Position numbers and translations under genes: made by a program. This document shows, piece after piece, positions 57,789 through 64,000 of a stretch of DNA of 64,000 nt (within the stretch, counting starts at the first letter, position 1; every line of letters begins with the position of its first letter). Source of the stretch: Catenovulum sp. 2E275 (GTDB taxonomy: Bacteria > Pseudomonadota > Gammaproteobacteria > Enterobacterales > Alteromonadaceae); NCBI RefSeq assembly GCF_025515275.1, contig NZ_JAOPFU010000018.1, forward strand, positions 1 through 64,000, given 5' to 3'. A model generated the notes under the pieces. That model was not told where the DNA came from. It saw only the letters and a list, made by a program, of their open reading frames with translations, and did not search any database.

Positions 57789-60700
57789 CTACTTACGTAA
57801 TATATAATTACTGGTTTGAGTATATTGAATCATTAGATCCAACAAACTGGTATGACTGCCATTTTTAAAGCTGTCACCAAATACTTGCAAAGTACAAGCA
57901 TCAACTGACTCTTCATGACTCCCTCTGGCATATCTGAACCACTGCCGAGCATAACAAGCTTTACCATGTTTGCTGTCAGCCACTAACTCAGCTAACTCAT
58001 TAATTCCTTGGTACTCAACAACAGCTTCACTGGCTGATAAGAAAGTTTCAGCCGAGTTTAAGCTGCCAATATAACCGGCAGAATTAATGGCTTTAACCAG
58101 ACCATCATCCGTTGTTTCAGTAGTTACATATTTACCAAGTGAGTTATAGTTTTCAAAACCAAAACCAATACCATCAATATATTGGTGGCAAGATTCACAA
58201 CCCTCTTGTAAGTGCGCATGCTCAAAACGCTCACGCACAGTTAAAGACGGATCTTCTTGAGGTTTTAATTCAGCCCCAACCGGTGGTGGCGGGAAGTCCT
58301 GACACATTAGGTTGCGACGCACAAATAAACCTCGTTTAACCGGATGTGTTTTTTCACCTGCAGAATTAATCGCCAATATACTTGCATGGCCTAATAAACC
58401 AGCACGCTCACCATTGCTTTCTTCCGGATCATAATCAACCCGCTGCCAGCCTGTACCGCCCGGCCATTCGAATCCATAGTGCAGTGCTAACTGCTCTGTC
58501 ATGTAACTATATTGAGCCGTTAATAACTCGTTATAATCACCGCCGTTAAATACAATGCGGCTGACAAACTCTATAGTCTCTTGTCTCATATCAGCTTTTA
58601 AGCTGTCTGAAAGCTCATTAGGTTTAATATCTCGGTCTAAATTTAACCAACCACTAATAAAGCGTTCAAACGCCAGTTTAGCTTTATCACTTTGCAGCAT
58701 AGTGCTAACAGTATTAGAGATTTGAGATTTCGAGCTTAATTCACCAGCATCGGCTTTTGCTAATAACCAGTTATCAGGTGTTGTTGCCCAATAGGTGTAG
58801 GCTAATAAAGTAGCCACTTCGTAATCAGTTAACTGGTAATAACCATCATTAGTTGGTTCACCAACTTCTGAGCGATATAGCATAGCAGGAGCCGATAAAA
58901 TGCTGGTTAATAAAGCTAACTCACCTTGGTCGTTATACACACTGGTTAAGCTTACTTTTTCAGTTGTTGTTAACGGACGACGGAATGCACGTTTTGCAAA
59001 GTCATCTAAGAAACAAGCCACTTCACTACAACCTGTGGTTAAGCTATACATATCACTGACCATTTCCGCCGCAGCTTCTGCTGATGTGATATAGCCTTTA
59101 GCATAATCATTGGTAAACACAGTATTGGCATTAGTGAAAAAGCCATTAAGCGGAATATCTGCCGGAACACGTCCTGTGGTCACATCCACATCTGAGCCTA
59201 GCCCTAATAAATCACGAATTGAGTTATTATATTCAAGTGTAGTTAATAACCGGTAACCTCTGTCTTGCGGCACTATGTCGTCTAAGCTATCAACGCTACA
59301 AACATTAGCCGGAGCAGTAAAGGCTTCGTCTAAGATCATCGCTGCAGTGGTTGAAGCACATTCACCAGTACAAGCGGCAGAATTACCAAGTGGCATGTTG
59401 GTTTCAATATAATTGGTTAATTGCTCAAGACTATAGGTATTAGCTAATCCTAATAAACTTGTGCCTGTATTGCCTTCATAACCGTGACACCCTGTACAAC
59501 CGGTATCGGTATAATATTGACGACCTGTTAAATGTTCATCGGATACGCTGTCATAAACAGCTAATAAAGTGAATGATAAACCATCACCAACCACCATTTG
59601 GGTAGTTTCTTTAGTTGAGTCAACTAAATAAGCAACGCCTGTCCCTTCCCAATGTGAAAATTCAAGACCAGTTGCCGCACCATTAGCACTAATATCCAGC
59701 ACTGTACCTAAGGTAAATAATTTACCGGATAAGTTAGCTGAACCTGTTAAAGTGATTTCACCATTACCAATTTGCACTTGAGTGCCGGTTTCAACCCCGT
59801 TACCTTCTGGTTGACTGGTTAACCACTGCGCATCAAACCAATTAGCAGACATAATATTAACTGCTGCAATATCATCAGCTGTTTGGTTTGCACCTGAATC
59901 ACTAAAGATAATATTTAAGTCGCCATTACTATTTGCATAAGTATAAGGCGCATAAATTTTAAACCAGTTTGCACCTAGCTCTGGAGCCGTTAACGTAATT
60001 GGGCTACCCGGCCATGCAGCCGATACAGTGGTTTCAACCCCGCCTTCGTTACGCCACATATAAGCCGTTGGTGTTGCCCAGCTCGCTGAATTTTTAAAGT
60101 AGATATACTGACCAGCACCTAGGTTTTCAACCTCAACACTTGCCGTTAACCCTTGATAAGTTACTGATACTTGAGTCACACCAGCTGTATTACCCGCCAA
60201 GATCTGACCTTTATCAGAAACCGTCGCAATATTAGGATCTGCACTTTGCCATGTGGCTGGCACACTCACCCCAATCAACTCATCTTGTTTTTGCGCAATA
60301 GCAACAACTTGAGTAGTTTCACCTGCAATCAGGCTAATTTCTGCACGGCTTACAATAGATAAACCATCAATTGGTGCTGCTGCTGTAGTAACGGCACTTA
60401 CCGTCACTGCTTCTGAGTTTGCATTTTGGCCTTTGGCAACTACTTGATAAAAATACTGAGTTTCCGCCTCTAAGCCAGTATCAACATAAGCTTGTGAATT
60501 AGCAGCTAGCGTTTTAACTAACTGGTAACTACCATTTTCAGTTTCTGAACGCTTAATTAAATAATGAGTTTCGTTACTGGCGTTATCTGTCCAGCTTAAA
60601 GCAATTGTATCTTCGCTTTCTGCGCTGGCAGCTAAATTAGTAACAGCATCAGGACCAGCTTCAACAGTTACTTCAAGTGTGCCACTAAAGCCTTGGCTTG

Positions 60701-63700
60701 AAGCCGTGACTGTTACTGTTCCAGTTGAAACCGCAGTTAAATTAGCATCGCCCTGAACACCACTAACCTGTAAAACAGATTCATCGCTGGAAGTCCAAAC
60801 AACATCTGAGCTAACAATTGCTTCAAAATCATTGTCATATAAAGCGTAAGCATTAACCGGTAAAGTTTCACCGACACCAAGCACAGTTTTCACAGCTCGA
60901 ACAGACATAGCTAACTGGCTAGCGTAAGTACCGTCAATCCATAATCTAAAGACTCCTTCAGCTACCGGGTTAGTTAATTTAGTCCCTTTAGGCATGCGGT
61001 TAGCATCATCAATCTGATAGGTATAAATTAAGCTGGATTCATGATCAAACGGTGCCATACGATACATCTCACCCCGTTTAACATTCATAATATCCCGCTC
61101 AGCAAGCGGCGTATCATAATTTAAATCCATAAAGCTGCCGTTATGACAATGAGAACAGTTAGTCTCAAAATAAGCACTGGCACGCTCAGGTAAACTATCT
61201 GCCGCATCTTGAGGATCAGCTAAACGCTGATGATTTACGCCAAAGCCGATATCGAGTGTGAATAAACCAATTTCATTAAAGGCATCAAGCTGATTGCTTT
61301 GTACACCTTGATAGTCAAACGATTTATTTAACTGACCCGTTGTAATCGCCAGTGGCTCTTTACTACCAGTACCGATATGACACGCGGTACATTCATTACC
61401 CGAACGAACCTGACGATCATGGTTTAAGATTGCACCAGCAAAGAATTGATCAACATTCACCGTAATGGCTTCGTTTACCAAAGTTGCATCTGTACCGCTT
61501 GCATCCCAGTAATAGTTTGCTGAGGCCCAGTTGCCCGAGGTTTGTTTAAATAAAACAGATGTTTCAAATCCACGAGTTTCAGTTGCACTAATTGGTAGCT
61601 CTAAATGTTTAACCAACACAGAACCCACAGGTAAATCCCATAGGTTAGCTTCATTAAACTCAATTTTTTGAGCATTTGGCACAGCAATAAAATGACGCGC
61701 CTGTAAACCGTCAAACCAGCCGTCTGAATTAACGTCGTACTCAATGACCCCATGAGACGGAATACGATTTGTTAAATCAGCAAATAAACCAGTTTCAGAT
61801 AATTTTTCAGGAATTACCGCTGCCTGAACATCGCTGTCAATCATTCGGTAAATAGTAGATAAACCGTTATATTCAGCGCCATGAGTGCTGATATATACTT
61901 TTTCACCGGCTAAATCGGTACCAAATGATGAAATATTACTTGGGAATGCCGCACTAACTAAGACATCCGTTTCATCTTCATTTGCTGACCAGATTTTTTT
62001 ACTGACATAATCACCATAAATAAACTTGCCAGTTAAGCCCGGTAATTGAGTACCGCGGTAAACAAAACCACCGATAATAGAAACTGAACCTGTATTGTGA
62101 TAATAACCACCAACTGGTGCCGTTAAATCATTTTCACAGCTGCGAGTTTGGTTAGGATCACCACCGTCGTTACCTCTGTGGTTTGTCCCTTCACAAATTG
62201 GCCAACCGTAGTTTTGACCAGCATTAATAATGTTAACTTCTTCAAAACCAGCCTGACCCACTTCGGTTTCCCACAAAGTGTATGGTAATACTTTGTCGAA
62301 CGACCAGCGCCAAGGGTTACGATGGCCATAAGACCAGATTTCGTCACGAATGTTCGGGTTATCTACATAAGGGTTATCGGTTGGAATATCATAATATAAA
62401 CCTTGATCATTAGGTGTTTCGCGCATTTCAAGGCGAATAAAACTACCTAATAAATTAGAAGTATCCTGAGCACCGTTATTAGTTCGGGTGTCTGGCGGGG
62501 TTGGTTCAATTGCGGTATCGCCATAAGCACCATCACCTACGCCTAAATAAAACTCACCAGTTGATGGATGAAACGCCATCATGCCGCCTTTGTGATCAGG
62601 GCCTGGTTGAGCAATTCGTAATACTTCAACGCGCTCAATCACATCAGTTGGTAAATAAGTATCGTTCAGCTTAATGCGCTCTAATACAGCATCACCAAAT
62701 ACGCCATTATCACTTTCGTTGTCGTTATCACCTTCAATATAATAAATATAAGCGTAACCATTGGTTGCAAAATCAGGATGGAAAGCAACTGATAATAAAC
62801 CTTGCTCATGATAATCACGAACTTCTGCGGTAATGTCTAAAATCACATTAACTTGAGCAACTGATACGTTTTTATCATTCGGGAAAACTGACAAAGTCCC
62901 TTTTTTATCCACGACATAAACTAAATCATTAGTACCGTCATTAGTTACCATAACCGGTGATGAAAACAATCCGTTTAATGCAGGGAAAGCCGGTTCAAAC
63001 TCATAATTACCGCCAGATACATTACCAGCTAACGGGAAGTTAAGCTCAGCCGCTAATAAAGGTCTTTCAGGCATAGCTTGAGTAGCAGCAACCACTCCTA
63101 ATTCAAAACTATCGGTTTCACCATTAGCCAATGTTAAAGTTACAGTGAAAGTGCCTTGCTCCACTAATTCTGGTGTAACAACACTTGCACCGGTTAATTC
63201 ACCGCTCCACGCATCACTTGTCCATACCGCAGATGAAGTATCGCCTTCAGAAGCAGCAGCTGACAATGCCAGTTTTGAATTTTGATTTGCTTTACGATCA
63301 GGACCAGCTTCAACTAATACTTGAGGTTCAATCCCACAAGCTTCAGCACTCATCCAAGTGCCATTGTTGTAACAAGTCGCATAATTAGAGAATGTTAAAT
63401 CTGCGGTTTGATTAGTCCCATTTTGGCTAAAAATAATATTCGCGCCAACTACTGATTCAGGTAAATCAACATACCAGATATTAGAATCATCTAACTGGCT
63501 TAACTCTAATCCCGGCCATTGAGTGTCGGCAAGTGCGCTCGCAGGTTCAACATCCCAGATGTGCGCGGTGACCGGGTTTAATCCAGCATTATTAACATAA
63601 TAAAGGGTGTTGGAGGTCGAAACTTCACCACCCATGCCACATTCAGCTAAAGTAACCCAAGTATTGTTTTTATAACAAGTTGTTGGCTCTGTCGCTGTTA

Positions 63701-64000
63701 AATCAGGGGATTGATTACCGCCATTGCTGGTAAAAATAACATTAATAGACGTTAGCTCTAAGCCAAAATCGTAACAAACAAACCCAGTATCAGTCGCTTG
63801 CATTGGCTCGCCCGGCCAGCCAAAATCACCGACTGTATTAGCAGGCACAGCCCCCCAAGCATAAATGGTTGGTTGAGCATGGTTATAGCTATTGTCATAA
63901 CATACTATTGTGCCCGAACCAGTATTTGAATCATCAGCTTCAACCGTTACTGTTACCGTATCGGTTGAGGTGGCGCCTTGGTCATCCGTTACAATTAAGT
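57789..64000 (-). CDS. giant secreted multidomain haem protein: CBM26-like, PQQ-dehydrogenase-like, Ig/FN3, DUF1587-1595-1592-1588-1585 (5' end outside window)
   Basis: The frame is open to the window edge, so the start lies beyond 64000; a GTG at 63848 is internal (the preceding frame reads TVEADDSNTGSGT, a PKD-like tail). Counting from 63848: two starch-binding-like (CBM26-type) modules before 172; PKD-like (about 178-255); glucose/sorbosone-dehydrogenase-like propeller (290-670, GPDHKGG with His419); cytochrome part with CTACH (820-824) and CSHCH (898-902); BIG2 and FN3 (980-1155); BIG2 (1165-1243); third CBM26-like (1245-1345); InlB-type repeat (1355-1433); CTGCH (1451-1455); then the DUF1587/1595/1592/1588/1585 block (1528-2005) with CESCH (1884-1888). 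Four haem sites and a propeller suggest an extracytoplasmic dehydrogenase or oxidase acting on carbohydrate. The product is over 2060 residues. Confidence 0.88.
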   Translation of the reverse strand, partial: LIVTDDQGATSTDTVTVTVEADDSNTGSGTIVCYDNSYNHAQPTIYAWGAVPANTVGDFGWPGEPMQATDTGFVCYDFGLELTSINVIFTSNGGNQSPDLTATEPTTCYKNNTWVTLAECGMGGEVSTSNTLYYVNNAGLNPVTAHIWDVEPASALADTQWPGLELSQLDDSNIWYVDLPESVVGANIIFSQNGTNQTADLTFSNYATCYNNGTWMSAEACGIEPQVLVEAGPDRKANQNSKLALSAAASEGDTSSAVWTSDAWSGELTGASVVTPELVEQGTFTVTLTLANGETDSFELGVVAATQAMPERPLLAAELNFPLAGNVSGGNYEFEPAFPALNGLFSSPVMVTNDGTNDLVYVVDKKGTLSVFPNDKNVSVAQVNVILDITAEVRDYHEQGLLSVAFHPDFATNGYAYIYYIEGDNDNESDNGVFGDAVLERIKLNDTYLPTDVIERVEVLRIAQPGPDHKGGMMAFHPSTGEFYLGVGDGAYGDTAIEPTPPDTRTNNGAQDTSNLLGSFIRLEMRETPNDQGLYYDIPTDNPYVDNPNIRDEIWSYGHRNPWRWSFDKVLPYTLWETEVGQAGFEEVNIINAGQNYGWPICEGTNHRGNDGGDPNQTRSCENDLTAPVGGYYHNTGSVSIIGGFVYRGTQLPGLTGKFIYGDYVSKKIWSANEDETDVLVSAAFPSNISSFGTDLAGEKVYISTHGAEYNGLSTIYRMIDSDVQAAVIPEKLSETGLFADLTNRIPSHGVIEYDVNSDGWFDGLQARHFIAVPNAQKIEFNEANLWDLPVGSVLVKHLELPISATETRGFETSVLFKQTSGNWASANYYWDASGTDATLVNEAITVNVDQFFAGAILNHDRQVRSGNECTACHIGTGSKEPLAITTGQLNKSFDYQGVQSNQLDAFNEIGLFTLDIGFGVNHQRLADPQDAADSLPERASAYFETNCSHCHNGSFMDLNYDTPLAERDIMNVKRGEMYRMAPFDHESSLIYTYQIDDANRMPKGTKLTNPVAEGVFRLWIDGTYASQLAMSVRAVKTVLGVGETLPVNAYALYDNDFEAIVSSDVVWTSSDESVLQVSGVQGDANLTAVSTGTVTVTASSQGFSGTLEVTVEAGPDAVTNLAASAESEDTIALSWTDNASNETHYLIKRSETENGSYQLVKTLAANSQAYVDTGLEAETQYFYQVVAKGQNANSEAVTVSAVTTAAAPIDGLSIVSRAEISLIAGETTQVVAIAQKQDELIGVSVPATWQSADPNIATVSDKGQILAGNTAGVTQVSVTYQGLTASVEVENLGAGQYIYFKNSASWATPTAYMWRNEGGVETTVSAAWPGSPITLTAPELGANWFKIYAPYTYANSNGDLNIIFSDSGANQTADDIAAVNIMSANWFDAQWLTSQPEGNGVETGTQVQIGNGEITLTGSANLSGKLFTLGTVLDISANGAATGLEFSHWEGTGVAYLVDSTKETTQMVVGDGLSFTLLAVYDSVSDEHLTGRQYYTDTGCTGCHGYEGNTGTSLLGLANTYSLEQLTNYIETNMPLGNSAACTGECASTTAAMILDEAFTAPANVCSVDSLDDIVPQDRGYRLLTTLEYNNSIRDLLGLGSDVDVTTGRVPADIPLNGFFTNANTVFTNDYAKGYITSAEAAAEMVSDMYSLTTGCSEVACFLDDFAKRAFRRPLTTTEKVSLTSVYNDQGELALLTSILSAPAMLYRSEVGEPTNDGYYQLTDYEVATLLAYTYWATTPDNWLLAKADAGELSSKSQISNTVSTMLQSDKAKLAFERFISGWLNLDRDIKPNELSDSLKADMRQETIEFVSRIVFNGGDYNELLTAQYSYMTEQLALHYGFEWPGGTGWQRVDYDPEESNGERAGLLGHASILAINSAGEKTHPVKRGLFVRRNLMCQDFPPPPVGAELKPQEDPSLTVRERFEHAHLQEGCESCHQYIDGIGFGFENYNSLGKYVTTETTDDGLVKAINSAGYIGSLNSAETFLSASEAVVEYQGINELAELVADSKHGKACYARQWFRYARGSHEESVDACTLQVFGDSFKNGSHTSLLDLMIQYTQTSNYILRK

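Noticed and set aside
63700-63848. GTG at 63848 as the start of the giant gene
   Set aside because: The frame stays open without a stop to the window edge, and the upstream residues continue a PKD/CBM-like sequence (for example TVEADDSNTGSG). There is no signal peptide at 63848, so the true start lies outside the window.

Overview
The window is a chromosomal segment of an AT-rich marine-type gammaproteobacterium, most likely Alteromonadales. This rests on the gene order ftsK-lolA-rarA-crcB-serS, the many c-di-GMP and chemotaxis genes, the split pqiA, the HemL/PyrB/RsmE/ErpA set, and protein style. A Catenovulum- or Paraglaciecola-like genus is a guess; the sequence alone does not fix it. No rRNA gene, intact tRNA, CRISPR array or intact insertion sequence was seen.

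Layout. 0-8 kb: core block on the minus strand (serS, crcB, rarA, lolA, ftsK), with alanine dehydrogenase divergent from ftsK. 8-22 kb: signalling and envelope. A YfiR-like periplasmic regulator pairs with a membrane GGDEF-EAL protein. A Pqi lipid-transport operon (rssA-pqiA in two halves-pqiB-pqiC) follows, then an EAL-HDOD protein, an orphan periplasmic binding protein and two convergent chemoreceptors. 22-39 kb: a purine island with two divergent arms. The minus arm is uptake: an ABC transporter of the BMP/nucleoside type, a Tsx-like outer membrane channel, a 2OG-Fe(II) oxygenase interrupted by an amber codon, and an alpha/beta hydrolase. The plus arm is an almost gapless catabolic operon: xdhA-xdhB-xdhC-allB-uraD-uraH-guaD-puuD. 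Together they take guanine and xanthine through urate to allantoin and allantoate; the urate step is the membrane, cytochrome-c-linked PuuD. The shared promoter region has two RutR-like palindromes, and a third lies between the purine phosphoribosyltransferase and purine permease genes near 54.9 kb.

39-43.4 kb is an accessory pocket: a DUF2884 protein, a ParD-like antitoxin with a truncated RelE-like toxin, two long palindromes 33 bp apart, and a tightly coupled DUF262 + HEPN gene pair that looks like a defence or toxin module. 43.4-46 kb: a NUDIX hydrolase and mtnB-mtnC-mtnD of methionine salvage. 46-56 kb: core metabolism (thioredoxin-like protein, erpA, DUF6776, CLC, hemJ, pyrB, hemL, a prolyl-hydroxylase-like oxygenase, rsmE, a purine PRTase, a purine permease).

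56.4-64 kb is a two-gene minus-strand operon whose first gene runs off the right edge. It encodes a giant secreted protein (more than 2000 residues visible) combining starch-binding-like modules, a PQQ-sugar-dehydrogenase-like propeller, four CxxCH haem motifs, Ig/FN3 modules and the DUF1587/1595/1592/1588/1585 block, followed by a Tat-exported DUF1552 protein. This fusion and the DUF262-HEPN pair are the best candidates for undescribed biology.
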